Assembly: GCA_031264205.1 (NCBI GenBank)
Contig: JAISEH010000106.1
Location: 1-33,067 of the forward strand
Origin: Candidatus Margulisiibacteriota bacterium
GTDB lineage: Bacteria; Margulisbacteria; Termititenacia; Termititenacales; Termititenacaceae
Reading direction: 5' to 3'
Length of the DNA: 33,067 nt
Below the pieces are notes generated by a model. It was not told where the DNA came from and made no database searches. It was given only the letters and a program-made list of their open reading frames with translations. Each line of letters starts with the position of its first letter. The first letter of the stretch is position 1. Below are positions 1 through 7,900 of the stretch, piece after piece. Made by a program: the position numbers and the translations under genes.

Positions 1-24
1 GTGTATATAATGAAGGTGGCGTAA
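1..24 (+). CDS. C-terminal end of a phage tail-collar-like protein (partial, runs off left edge)
   Basis: Reading from base 1, the frame gives VYIMKVA followed by a TAA stop at 22-24. The tail-collar-like gene at 20046-20996 ends in VIYIMKVA and stop, so the two share their last residues but use different synonymous codons. I infer that this is the 3' end of a second member of the same family. The body of the gene lies outside the window. It converges on the toxin-antitoxin operon that ends at base 49. Confidence 0.6.
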   Translation: MYIMKVA

Positions 25-48
25 TCCGCCGCGAAGCGCTTATTCGGT

Positions 49-339
49 TTACAGCGGAAAAATTGTATACTCGGTGTCCACCACGCGGCGAAACTCCTCG
101 GACAGTTGTCGGTAATCCAGCACGTCCACACGATAGGGCAGGCGCGATTCCTCAAATTCGCCGCGCAGCGTGGACAGACTGTCGTCAGTAAAATCGCCGA
201 CCAGCGCCAGGTCCAGATCAGAATAACTTTTGTGCGCGCCTCTCTGCCGCGAGCCAAAAACTCGCACCTCGGCGCGCGGCACATGCCGGCGCAGAATAGT
301 TCGGATCAGTTGTTCTTCCTGCTCGCTGACAGAAATCAC
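49..339 (-). CDS. mntA: MntA-type minimal nucleotidyltransferase (antitoxin of HepT/MntA module)
   Basis: A 96-residue minimal nucleotidyltransferase. The Pol-beta-type active site is visible as GSRQRG at about residues 29-34, DLD at 41-43 (first two carboxylates) and VDVLD near 71-75 (third carboxylate). In characterised HepT/MntA pairs this enzyme transfers AMP from ATP to a tyrosine of the HEPN toxin and silences it. I chose the GTG at 339 rather than an upstream ATG inside the partner gene. That GTG overlaps the hepT stop as GTGA, the usual sign of translational coupling, and the domain begins right there. It is transcribed after hepT. An alternative is a generic MNT-domain protein of unknown target, but the partner's motif supports the toxin-antitoxin reading. 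Confidence 0.85.
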   Translation of the reverse strand: MISVSEQEEQLIRTILRRHVPRAEVRVFGSRQRGAHKSYSDLDLALVGDFTDDSLSTLRGEFEESRLPYRVDVLDYRQLSEEFRRVVDTEYTIFPL

Positions 340-755
340 CGGCGTTTCTCCAGCCTTTCCAGCAAAGCCTGCGCGTACGGCAAAAATTCCACCGCTTTCT
401 GATAAACAGCCTCCGCCGTTTTCTGCGCGTATAGATGAGAGGTTTTGTTTCGCGCATCGTGAAACTCCATCCATTTCAGGACATCGTCGATCAATAAATT
501 TTCCGCGCCACGCCGAAAAAGTTCGATGCGCACCACTCCGGCGACAATATCCGGACTGACATTGATTTCCAGCCAGCGTTTAAGCATTTTCCAGCACAAT
601 TCATAGGAAAACTCAAAAGCCTGAATCACTCCGGCGCGTAAAGTTTCTATCTCGGCCGGATCCGCGGCGGGAGCGGTTTCTATTTTTTTTGTTACTTTAA
701 TTGCTCTTTGCAGAGCGGCCAAAGCTTTTTTCAATTCGTTAAGATTTAATTCCAT
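336..755 (-). CDS. hepT: HepT-like HEPN RNase toxin
   Basis: A 139-residue, all-helical HEPN protein of the nucleotidyltransferase substrate-binding (HI0074) group. It contains R102-N-K-T-S-H107-L-Y109, an exact RX4HXY motif. In characterised HepT/MntA modules the Arg and His of this motif form the RNase centre and the Tyr is the residue AMPylated by MntA. The gene leads a two-gene operon, with its stop overlapping the mntA start by 4 nt. There is no Shine-Dalgarno sequence: an extended -10 box (TGG then TATAAT) ends 6 nt before the ATG, so the mRNA is probably leaderless. The neighbouring operon is a second toxin-antitoxin module. Function is inferred from the motif and gene pairing. Confidence 0.85.
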   Translation of the reverse strand: MELNLNELKKALAALQRAIKVTKKIETAPAADPAEIETLRAGVIQAFEFSYELCWKMLKRWLEINVSPDIVAGVVRIELFRRGAENLLIDDVLKWMEFHDARNKTSHLYAQKTAEAVYQKAVEFLPYAQALLERLEKRR

Positions 756-761
756 GCACGC

Positions 762-770
762 ATTATACCA
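762..770 (-). promoter_or_regulatory. Extended -10 promoter of hepT-mntA (leaderless)
   Basis: On the minus strand TGG-TATAAT occupies 770 to 762 and is followed by six bases (gcgtgc) and the hepT ATG. A start 7 nt after the hexamer would put +1 on the A of the start codon. No convincing -35 is seen, which fits an extended -10 promoter. It lies in the 43-nt gap after vapC. Confidence 0.6.
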
Positions 771-798
771 CGCGGACTGTCGTCGTCCGGCCTGACGG

Positions 799-1209
799 CT
801 AATCTTTCCAGGGGTCTAGCACGTTGACATCCAGGCCTTGAAAATCCCGCGCATTGCGGGTCAGGAGGATCAGCCGCTGCGCGCGGGCGGTAGCGGCCAG
901 CAGGCTGTCCAGCACAGACAATGTCCTTTTCTGTTTGGCGCACATTTCGCCCCACTCCAGCATAATCATATAATCGACCGGCAAAGTCCGTTTGGCAAAC
1001 CACACAGTCACGGCATTGAAATCTTGCAGTAATTTTACAAACCTTGTTTTTTCTTTAACCATTTTTATGCCGCGCCACATTTCGCCCAGCGAAATAACGC
1101 TGATGTATAAATCTTCCTCCGGAATAGTATCGATTTTTCGCCGCACCAACGGATTGCATTGTTTCTTGTAAAGTTCTGAAATAACGTTGGTGTCCAGCAA
1201 ATAACTCAT
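799..1209 (-). CDS. vapC: VapC-type PIN-domain ribonuclease toxin
   Basis: A 136-residue PIN-domain protein. The conserved acidic residues of the metal-dependent RNase site are visible: D6 in LLDTNVISEL, E43 in LGEMWRG, D101 in VLDSLLAATA and D122 in TRNARDF. VapC toxins cleave tRNA or rRNA and are neutralised by a bound antitoxin. The start overlaps the antitoxin stop by 4 nt (ATGA), giving translational coupling. The gene ends in TAG, which matters for judging the amber codon in mnmG because it shows that TAG is a normal stop here. The cleaved RNA cannot be predicted from sequence. Confidence 0.88.
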   Translation of the reverse strand: MSYLLDTNVISELYKKQCNPLVRRKIDTIPEEDLYISVISLGEMWRGIKMVKEKTRFVKLLQDFNAVTVWFAKRTLPVDYMIMLEWGEMCAKQKRTLSVLDSLLAATARAQRLILLTRNARDFQGLDVNVLDPWKD

Positions 1210-1463
1210 AAATCAATCTTGCGCATTGTCCGGTCTTTGTTACGGCGCAAATCCAGCTTTGCTCCGGCAAAAGAAGAGCTTTGCAAAAGCTCATACAAGC
1301 TCTGTTTCGGTTTGTTGGCGTTGACCAATTTTTCGTATTCGTTATTGGACAGCAACACCGCCACGTTTTTGCCACGCAGAGTGATTTCCTGCGGCGACTC
1401 GGCGGAGGCTCTCACCACCTCGCTAAATTTGGCTTTGGCTTCTTGTAACTGCCAGGTTTTCAT
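1206..1463 (-). CDS. vapB: Phd/YefM-family antitoxin
   Basis: An 85-residue protein with the Phd/YefM pattern. The N-terminal MKTWQLQEAKAKFSEVV segment resembles the dimerising DNA-binding part of the family, followed by the strand ITLRGKNVAVLLSNNEYEKL. The C-terminal tail, rich in K, R and D, would wrap the toxin. It precedes and overlaps vapC. An SD (AAGGAG) lies about 7 nt before the ATG. Two abutting copies of an 8-bp palindrome lie directly between the -10 box and the gene, consistent with autorepression by the antitoxin or the toxin-antitoxin complex. Confidence 0.85.
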   Translation of the reverse strand: MKTWQLQEAKAKFSEVVRASAESPQEITLRGKNVAVLLSNNEYEKLVNANKPKQSLYELLQSSSFAGAKLDLRRNKDRTMRKIDL

Positions 1464-1479
1464 CGCACAGCTCCTTTCT

Positions 1480-1496
1480 GACTAGTCTGACTAGTC
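1480..1496. promoter_or_regulatory. Tandem palindromic operator of the vapBC operon
   Basis: Two copies of the perfect palindrome GACTAGTC, at 1480-1487 and 1489-1496, are separated by one base, giving a 9-bp period. They start 2 bp downstream of the vapBC -10 box and cover the predicted transcription start, which is where an autoregulating Phd-type antitoxin would bind. That the antitoxin binds here is inferred from position and symmetry. Confidence 0.7.
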
Positions 1497-1498
1497 AT

Positions 1499-1526
1499 AT
1501 TATAACACACTATCGCGGCAAGTCAA
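1499..1526 (-). promoter_or_regulatory. Sigma-70-type promoter of vapBC
   Basis: On the minus strand TTGACT (1526-1521), a 16-nt spacer and TATAAT (1504-1499) form a near-consensus promoter pointing at the antitoxin gene. The tandem GACTAGTC operator lies immediately downstream. Confidence 0.75.
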
Positions 1527-1534
1527 TTTTGCGG

Positions 1535-1540
1535 TATACT
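1535..1540 (+). promoter_or_regulatory. -10 box of the TIGR03546/TIGR03545 operon (leaderless)
   Basis: TATACT at 1535-1540 is followed by seven bases and the GTG start at 1548, with no SD. The -35 region would overlap that of the divergent vapBC promoter, and no good hexamer is seen there. Confidence 0.45.
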
Positions 1541-1547
1541 GCCGCTC

Positions 1548-2078
1548 GTGTTGAATATTTTTAAACTGCTGAAAAAATACCAGGAGACCCTGAGCAAGGA
1601 GCGTATCCGCTATATCGCCGCGGGTTTCGTGCTGGGTATGTTCTTGGGCTTGCTGCCCTTGAGCGTCAACAGCGTCATTATCGCTCTGCTGGTTTTCGCG
1701 CTGCGCAACGACCGGCAAACCGCGCTGCTGTCCACGCTGATTTTTGGCGCGCTGGGTTTCGCGCTCGACCGGCTGGCGCATCCGCTGGGACTGGCTGTTT
1801 TGCAGGCCAGTTTTTTGCAGGGCTTGTGGACCTATCTATATAATCTGCCGTTTTTGCCGTTCACCGGCTTTAACAACACTATCGTCATGGGCAATACGCT
1901 GCTCGGCCTTATTTTGACCGCGCCGGCAATTTTTCTGTGCAAAATTTTGGCGCTGAAATACCGCGGCAGTAAATTACAAGCCAAAATCGAACAGTTTTTG
2001 CAAAACAAACTCGTATCCGGCATCGCCGCGGGATTTAATATTTTTAACCTGCGCGGTTTATTTATAAGGAAGTCCTGA
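1548..2078 (+). CDS. TIGR03546 family membrane protein
   Basis: A 176-residue protein with several hydrophobic segments, at about residues 24-50 (AAGFVLGMFLGLLPLSVNS), 56-75, and 105-130 (ILTAPAIFLCKILA). It matches my recollection of TIGR03546, an uncharacterised inner-membrane family with a DUF2062-like GxxLGLLP region. The family is found next to TIGR03545 in a small set of diderm bacteria. The start is GTG at 1548 with no SD; TATACT 7 nt upstream suggests leaderless transcription. Its stop overlaps the next start as TGATG. The function of the family is unknown. The fixed pairing suggests a shared envelope role. Confidence 0.75.
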   Translation: MLNIFKLLKKYQETLSKERIRYIAAGFVLGMFLGLLPLSVNSVIIALLVFALRNDRQTALLSTLIFGALGFALDRLAHPLGLAVLQASFLQGLWTYLYNLPFLPFTGFNNTIVMGNTLLGLILTAPAIFLCKILALKYRGSKLQAKIEQFLQNKLVSGIAAGFNIFNLRGLFIRKS

Positions 2079-3892
2079 TGTTAAACTGGAAAAAATTTTT
2101 GCCCGCGCTGGCGTTAATCTTAGTCGTCATTTTCGGCTTCAATCCGCTGTTAAAATTCGGCCTGGAAAAAGCCGGCAACGCGGCTTTTGGCGCGAAAACG
2201 GAGATCGCTGGTTTTTCGCTCAATCCGTTCACCGGTCGGCTGGACATCAAGCGCGTGCAGGTCGCCAACAAAAACGCGCCTTTTACCAATCTTTTCGAGC
2301 TGGGCGCGCTGCGGCTCGGCCTGGACACCGAGCAATTGTTTTATGCGCGGGTAAATATTCCGCAGGCCACGCTGGATAATATCCGGCTGGGCACGCCACG
2401 CGCCAAATCCGGCGCTCTGCCGGTAAAAAAGAAAAAAGCTCCGGCAGAGAAAAAACCGCTCGACCTCAATAAACTGACGCGGGATTTGCAGCTCGATCCG
2501 GCCGCTGTGCAACGGGCTTTTCAGACCGCGCCGCCGCAGGCCAGCGGCGAGGCCGAGCGTGTGCAGAAAGAAAACGCGCAAAAACTGGCCGAGGCGAAAA
2601 AACATTTGGCGGCTGTTGACGTGCAGAAAGAACTAGCCGCGCTCAACCTAAACGAATTGAGCAACCTAAATATTTCCAGCGCGGACGATCTGTCGAAACT
2701 GCAAAGCCTTGTCGCGGAAAAACAAAAAGGCTTGCAAAAAATTACCGACGACCTCGCCGCCAATAAAGCCGCCGCCGAAAGCGCGGTCAAAGAAGCGCAG
2801 GCCAATCTGGAGCAGTTAAATCTGACCGCGCAAAAAGATTTGGACAATTTGCTGGGCGCGCTGGACCTCGGCAACTACGATCTCGGCGCGCTCGGCAAAG
2901 AATTGCTCGGCCCCAAAATCAACGGCTGGCTGGACACTGGTTTGCAATATTTTGAGCTGGCCAAAAAATATTTGCCGCCCAAGACCGCCAAGAAAACCAA
3001 ACCGCCGAAAAAAGAGCGTTTTCAGGGACAGACGCTTGTTTTCCCGAACAACAAAACACGGCCGCGTTTTTGGCTCGGGCGTCTGGGCTTGAGCGGCGTC
3101 AGCGGGCAGGGCACGGCCAATGAATTGACTTACAGCGGCTACCTCAACGATCTGGCCAGCGAGCAGCATCTTATCGGCCGGCCGACGCGGATCAAGATCA
3201 CCGGCGCGTTCACCAAACGCGCGCAGTCACTGCTGGATATCGATATTACGCTCAACCATCTGGGCGAGGGTTATGCCGATGTATACAGCCTGGTTTTATC
3301 CGGCTACGATCTTACTGGCGCGCAGTTCTGGGATGAACAGCTTATTCCGCTCAAAATTACCGGCGGCCTGGGACGTATCGACGCCGTGATCAGTGTGGCG
3401 GGCGATGAACTGGACGGCGAGATCACGCTGTCCGGCAAAAATATGCGTTACGAAAAAATCCGTGGCGCGGACGGCGCGGCGGCTCTGGTCGCCGACGCTA
3501 TGCAGAGCGCGCCGGAATTAACCGTCAGCATTGATTTGACCGGTACGCTGAACAGCCCGCGGCTCTGGGTGAAGACCAATGTAGACACGCTGATTAAGAA
3601 TCGTCTGGAAAAAGAATTTGGTGAGCAATTGGCGCAGGCCAAACAACAGCTCGCCGCTGAGTACGAAAAAGCAATCGGCGGCGCGCGGCAGGAAACGGAA
3701 GCCTCATTGAAACAACTAGAGGGAGAAATCTCGGCGACGCTGGCGGAGCAGCAAAAAACTCTGGACGGCGAAAAAGCCAAAATCGAGCAAAAGAAAAAAG
3801 AACTGGAAGACCAGCTAAACAGCCAGACCGACAAAATCAAAAAACAGGCGGAAGACGCTTTGAAAGACGCGCTGCCAAATTTGAAGTTTTAG
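2078..3892 (+). CDS. TIGR03545 family envelope protein
   Basis: A 604-residue protein with one N-terminal transmembrane segment (about residues 7-25, FLPALALILVVIFGFNPLL). An AsmA-like beta segment follows (KTEIAGFSLNPFTGRLDIKRVQV). Next come long Lys/Ala/Glu-rich coiled-coil stretches (about 115-250 and again 505-600) flanking a beta-rich middle (about 330-500). The topology suggests an inner-membrane anchor with a periplasmic rod. The TIGR03545 assignment rests on pairing with the upstream gene and on this architecture. An SD (AGGAAG) precedes the ATG, which overlaps the upstream stop by 1 nt. The gene ends in TAG. No function is known. Confidence 0.72.
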   Translation: MLNWKKFLPALALILVVIFGFNPLLKFGLEKAGNAAFGAKTEIAGFSLNPFTGRLDIKRVQVANKNAPFTNLFELGALRLGLDTEQLFYARVNIPQATLDNIRLGTPRAKSGALPVKKKKAPAEKKPLDLNKLTRDLQLDPAAVQRAFQTAPPQASGEAERVQKENAQKLAEAKKHLAAVDVQKELAALNLNELSNLNISSADDLSKLQSLVAEKQKGLQKITDDLAANKAAAESAVKEAQANLEQLNLTAQKDLDNLLGALDLGNYDLGALGKELLGPKINGWLDTGLQYFELAKKYLPPKTAKKTKPPKKERFQGQTLVFPNNKTRPRFWLGRLGLSGVSGQGTANELTYSGYLNDLASEQHLIGRPTRIKITGAFTKRAQSLLDIDITLNHLGEGYADVYSLVLSGYDLTGAQFWDEQLIPLKITGGLGRIDAVISVAGDELDGEITLSGKNMRYEKIRGADGAAALVADAMQSAPELTVSIDLTGTLNSPRLWVKTNVDTLIKNRLEKEFGEQLAQAKQQLAAEYEKAIGGARQETEASLKQLEGEISATLAEQQKTLDGEKAKIEQKKKELEDQLNSQTDKIKKQAEDALKDALPNLKF

Positions 3893-3917
3893 GCCTGCCG
3901 CGCGGCAAAATAAAGAA

Positions 3918-3930
3918 GCAAAAATTTTGC
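3918..3930. repeat. Short intergenic palindrome GCAAAAATTTTGC
   Basis: A perfect 13-bp dyad with one central base lies between the TIGR03545 gene and the next gene. A GC-rich 12-bp palindrome, TGCCGCGCGGCA, sits about 20 bp upstream at 3895-3906. Neither has a T-run on the plus strand, so a terminator role is doubtful. The right arm overlaps the -35 (TTGCAA) of the next gene. Confidence 0.35.
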
Positions 3931-3956
3931 AACAATTTCCTTGATCGTGCGATAAT
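3927..3956 (+). promoter_or_regulatory. Promoter of the 3962 gene (leaderless)
   Basis: TTGCAA (3927-3932), an 18-nt spacer and GATAAT (3951-3956) preceded by TGC (extended -10). Only five bases separate the hexamer from the ATG at 3962, and there is no SD. Confidence 0.55.
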
Positions 3957-3961
3957 CTAGT

Positions 3962-4765
3962 ATGGGTATGTCACTGTCAACTAAACTTATTGCCGAGCCG
4001 AGACGCCTGACTTGGGGAATGCGCCGCGAGTTGCATGTCTGGCATCCCGCGTGGTCTCTGCCAGTCGCGCGGCCGATCGACGTTTCTCTGTACGGAAAAT
4101 CCAGTCTGGAGATATTACGCCAAAGTTATTCAGAGCCAGTTTGTTTTTCACCGGCGCATCTCACTTACGATCTGGCGGAGCAATTGCGGGATTTCCAGCC
4201 CAACGACGGCTATCACGCGACCGGCCTGCAATTTATCACCGACAATTTGGATCTGATCGTCATCGATAATGCCGAAAGATTTTCGGCGCGCGCCGCTGAA
4301 GGCTTGGTGGCTGTCAACTCTTCTGAAAATCCACGCGTGGCTTTGATCCAACTGCCGGCTTCTCCGCCATGGCGGCTAAATCGCAATCGCCGCTTCAATC
4401 TGCTTCTCACGCCGCTTTTGATCCGGCCAGCCGCCGGACAGTTTTTAACGCGTCTGTCGCAGGCCGGGGAAATCCCGCGTTTTAATAACAAATATCAGGA
4501 AATCCGTTCTCGCTACCAAGAGATATTCTGGTTGAATTACGCGAAATCTTTGCGCAACGATTGGCAGCTTGCGCCCAGCTCTACGGAAACAGATTATTCT
4601 ATTCAGCGTGATTTAGAGAATAAAATACAAACTGCCCGCCAGAAAGTTGCGGAATACAATCGTCTGCTCGGTTTGGCCGCAGACAATCTTGAATTGTTCC
4701 CGCTAAGGCCGGATTTTTCTTTCCAGGTACGGCGGTTTTTCTCCATATATAGCGTTTTTCATTAA
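3962..4765 (+). CDS. Hypothetical protein, no recognised family
   Basis: A 267-residue soluble protein that I do not recognise. It has no signal peptide or transmembrane segment. Visible features are a Trp-rich N-terminus (LTWGMRRELHVWHPAWSLP), a hydrophobic strand followed by acid (NLDLIVIDNAERF near 95-107), and a basic/helical C-terminal third (about 175-240, KYQEIRSRYQEIFW then a Gln/Lys-rich helix). The start at 3962 is favoured because the -10 box ends 5 nt upstream; a second in-frame ATG at 3968 is also possible. It stands alone between the TIGR03545 gene and the convergent carB, followed by a 150-nt AT-rich gap. Coding is supported by uninterrupted length and by base composition like its neighbours. 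Confidence 0.65.
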   Translation: MGMSLSTKLIAEPRRLTWGMRRELHVWHPAWSLPVARPIDVSLYGKSSLEILRQSYSEPVCFSPAHLTYDLAEQLRDFQPNDGYHATGLQFITDNLDLIVIDNAERFSARAAEGLVAVNSSENPRVALIQLPASPPWRLNRNRRFNLLLTPLLIRPAAGQFLTRLSQAGEIPRFNNKYQEIRSRYQEIFWLNYAKSLRNDWQLAPSSTETDYSIQRDLENKIQTARQKVAEYNRLLGLAADNLELFPLRPDFSFQVRRFFSIYSVFH

Positions 4766-4916
4766 TTAACGCTACTGGTAGTGTGTTGCATATTATTGAA
4801 CATAGTCTTGTTTAGCCAGTATCTCGTGCTTAACTGTATGCTTTGTTATTATGTAAAAATTTTATACACTGCCCGACGTTTCTCGTCGCTTAACACTGCC
4901 TATAATGCGTTATCTG
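4766..4916. other. AT-rich intergenic gap between convergent genes
   Basis: These 151 bases separate two convergent genes and are clearly more AT-rich than the flanking DNA. They hold one small perfect hairpin, CGACG-tttct-CGTCG at 4874-4888, without a following T-run on either strand. It could be a weak bidirectional terminator. A short open frame crossing this gap (4781-4999) has no SD and antisense-overlaps the end of carB, so I do not call it a gene. Confidence 0.4.
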
Positions 4917-7900
4917 TTATTGAACGTTATTCTCTTTGTGGTAATCTTGCAGGGCTTTTACGTCAAGCTTTCCGTGAAGCAATGCTTCAAGCCCTTTAGC
5001 AACCATAATCGCCGCCGCAACCGTCGTTACGCACATGGTTTGATAGCGCAAGCCGGCCTGCCTTATGTAATAATCATCCTGCCGCGCGCCTTTACCTGAC
5101 GGCGTATTAAAAATGAGGCCGATCTCGTGATTGGCGATAGCGTCGATAATATTCGGATGCCCCTCCCGTGCCTTGGCGATCTCGCTGACAGTTACGCCAT
5201 TCTCACGCAAAAAATCGCCCGTGCCGCGCGTGCAGACGATTTCAAAACCAAGCTCCTGATATTTGCGCGCCGCCCAGAGGAGTTTTTCGTCGCGGTAGGG
5301 GTCGTGCACGGAAATAAAAATCTTTTGACCGGTTTCCGGCAACCGCTCACCAGCGGCAATTTGCGCTTTGGCATAGGCCATACCGAAATTTTCCGCGAGA
5401 CCCATGACCTCGCCGGTCGAGCGCATTTCGGGGCCGAGCATCACGTCCTGCCCGTGAAATTTCGCAAAAGGCAGCACGGCTTCTTTGACCGACCAGTATT
5501 TCGGCAGGACTTTTTTCGCGCCGAGGTCTTTTAATTTTTGTCCGGCCATGACCAGCGCGCCGAGTTTCGCCCAGGACACGCCGGTGGCCTTGCTGACAAA
5601 AGGCACGGTGCGCGAGGCGCGCGGATTGACTTCCAGCACGTAAACAACGCCGTCTTTGACCGCATACTGCACATTCATCAAGCCGATGACTTTCAGCTCG
5701 CGCGCCAGAGCGATGGTGTGTTTTTCGATAATGTCGAGCGTTTCCGCGGCGAGCGAAAAAGTCGGGATGACCGAAGCCGAGTCTCCGGAATGAATCCCCG
5801 CTTCCTCGACGTGCTCCATGATGCCCGCGACGAGGGCTTCCGCGCCGTCCGAGATCGCGTCGACATCGATCTCCACCGCGTCCTCCAAAAATTTATCGAT
5901 CAGCACCGGATGCTCGGGCGAGGCTTCCACCGCGGTTTTCATGTAATACCGCAGACCTTCCTCGTCGTAGACGATCTCCATCGCGCGTCCGCCCAGCACA
6001 TACGACGGCCGCACCATGACCGGATAAGAAATTTTATTCGCGGCCTTGAGCGCTTCCTCGATAGAGGTCGCCGTGCCGTTGGGCGGCTGCTTGATGCCCA
6101 GCCGGTCGATCAGCCGGCCAAAAAGCTTGCGGTCTTCGGCCACATCGATATTTTTGGGCAGGGTGCCGATGATTTTCGCGCCGGAGCTTTCCAGTTTCAG
6201 CGAAAGCTTGAGCGGCGTCTGTCCGCCGTACTGCACGATCACGCCGTCGGGTTTTTCCGCGCGGACAATATTCAGCACGTCGTCGTGTGTCAGCGGTTCG
6301 AAATACAGCCGGTCGGATGTGTCGTAATCCGTGGACACGGTTTCGGGATTGCTGTTGATCATGATCGTTTCGTAACCGGCCTGCCGCAGGGCAAAAGACG
6401 CGTGCACACAGCAATAATCAAACTCGATGCCCTGACCGATGCGATTGGGACCGCCGCCCAAAATGGCGATTTTTTTATTTCCGGTCGGCGCGATCTCGTC
6501 TTCCTGCTCGTAAGTCGAGTAAAGATACGGCGTCTGCGCTTCAAATTCCGCGCCGCAGGTGTCCACTTTTTTATACACCACGCCTTTGACGCCGCGCGCT
6601 TTGTTCTCGGCGGCCAGAGATTCCGGCGTTTCCGCGGCAAGCTCTCGCAGCTGCTGCAAAAACCATTTGTCGATCCGCGAAAGTTCCTGCACGCGCTCGA
6701 CCGCATAGCCTCGCCGGAAAGCATGCAGGATATACCAGATGCGCTCGCAATTTGGCCGGCTCAATTTTTCCTCGATTTTCTCGTCCTGACATTTGACCGC
6801 GGAAATCTCCAGCGAGCGCAGGGCTTTGCGCATGGATTCTTTAAAAGTACGACCGATCGCCATGCATTCGCCGACGGATTTCATTTGCGTATTGAGCGTG
6901 TCGTCAGCGTCGCGGAATTTTTCAAAAGCAAAGCGCGGTATTTTGGTCACGACATAATCGATAGTCGGCTCAAACGAGGCCGGCGTGACTCTGGTGATGT
7001 CGTTGGGGATTTCATCGAGCGTGTAGCCCACGGCCAGCAGCGCGGCGATTTTGGCGATGGGGAACCCCGTGGCTTTGGAAGCCAGCGCGGAGGAGCGCGA
7101 GACGCGCGGATTCATTTCGATAATGCAGATGCGGTCGGAGCGGGGGTCCAGCGCAAACTGCACATTGGAGCCGCCGGTTGATACGCCGATCTCGCGCATC
7201 ACCGCGATCGCATAATCCCGCAGGCGCTGATATTCTTTGTCGGTCAGTGTCTGCACCGGCGCGATGGTGATGCTGTCGCCGGTGTGAATGCCCATCGGGT
7301 CAAGATTTTCGATCGAACAAATTATCACCGCGTTGTCCTTGAGATCACGCATGACTTCCAGCTCGATCTCTTTCCAGCCAATAATGGACTCTTCGAGCAG
7401 GACGTGATGCGCCGGCGAAAGATCGAGGCCGTTATTGACGATGCGCTCCAGATCCACGTCATTGTAGGCGATGCCGCCGCCCGTGCCACCCAGCGTAAAA
7501 GACGGCCGGATTATCGCCGGAAAACCGATAGTTTTGATAAAGTCCCGCGCTTCCTCCAGCGAATAAACTTCCCGCGAGCGCGGCATATCGAGGCCGATTT
7601 TCGTCATAGCGTCTTTGAATAATTTGCGGTCTTCGGCTTTTTTGATCGCCTCAATGCCCGCGCCGATCAGCTCCACGCCGTATTTTTCTAGCACGCCCAG
7701 TTTCATCAGTTCCAGAGTGCAGTTGAGCGCGGTCTGTCCGCCAACTGTCGGGAGCAGGGCGTCTGGGCGTTCTTTCTCGATAATTTTGGCCACAATGTCG
7801 GGGCGGATCGGCTCGATATACGTCCGGTCGGCAAATTCGGGATCGGTCATGATCGTCGCCGGATTGCTATTGACCAGCACGATCGCGTAGCCCTCTTTTT

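Noticed and set aside
4781..4999. Small plus-strand open frames after the 3962 gene
   Set aside because: AT-rich, no SD, and overlapping the 3' end of carB on the other strand; no conserved-looking segment.
5538..7181. Long 547-codon plus-strand open frame
   Set aside because: It is antisense to carB, and its Arg/His/Asp-rich composition is the usual shadow of a GC-rich gene.
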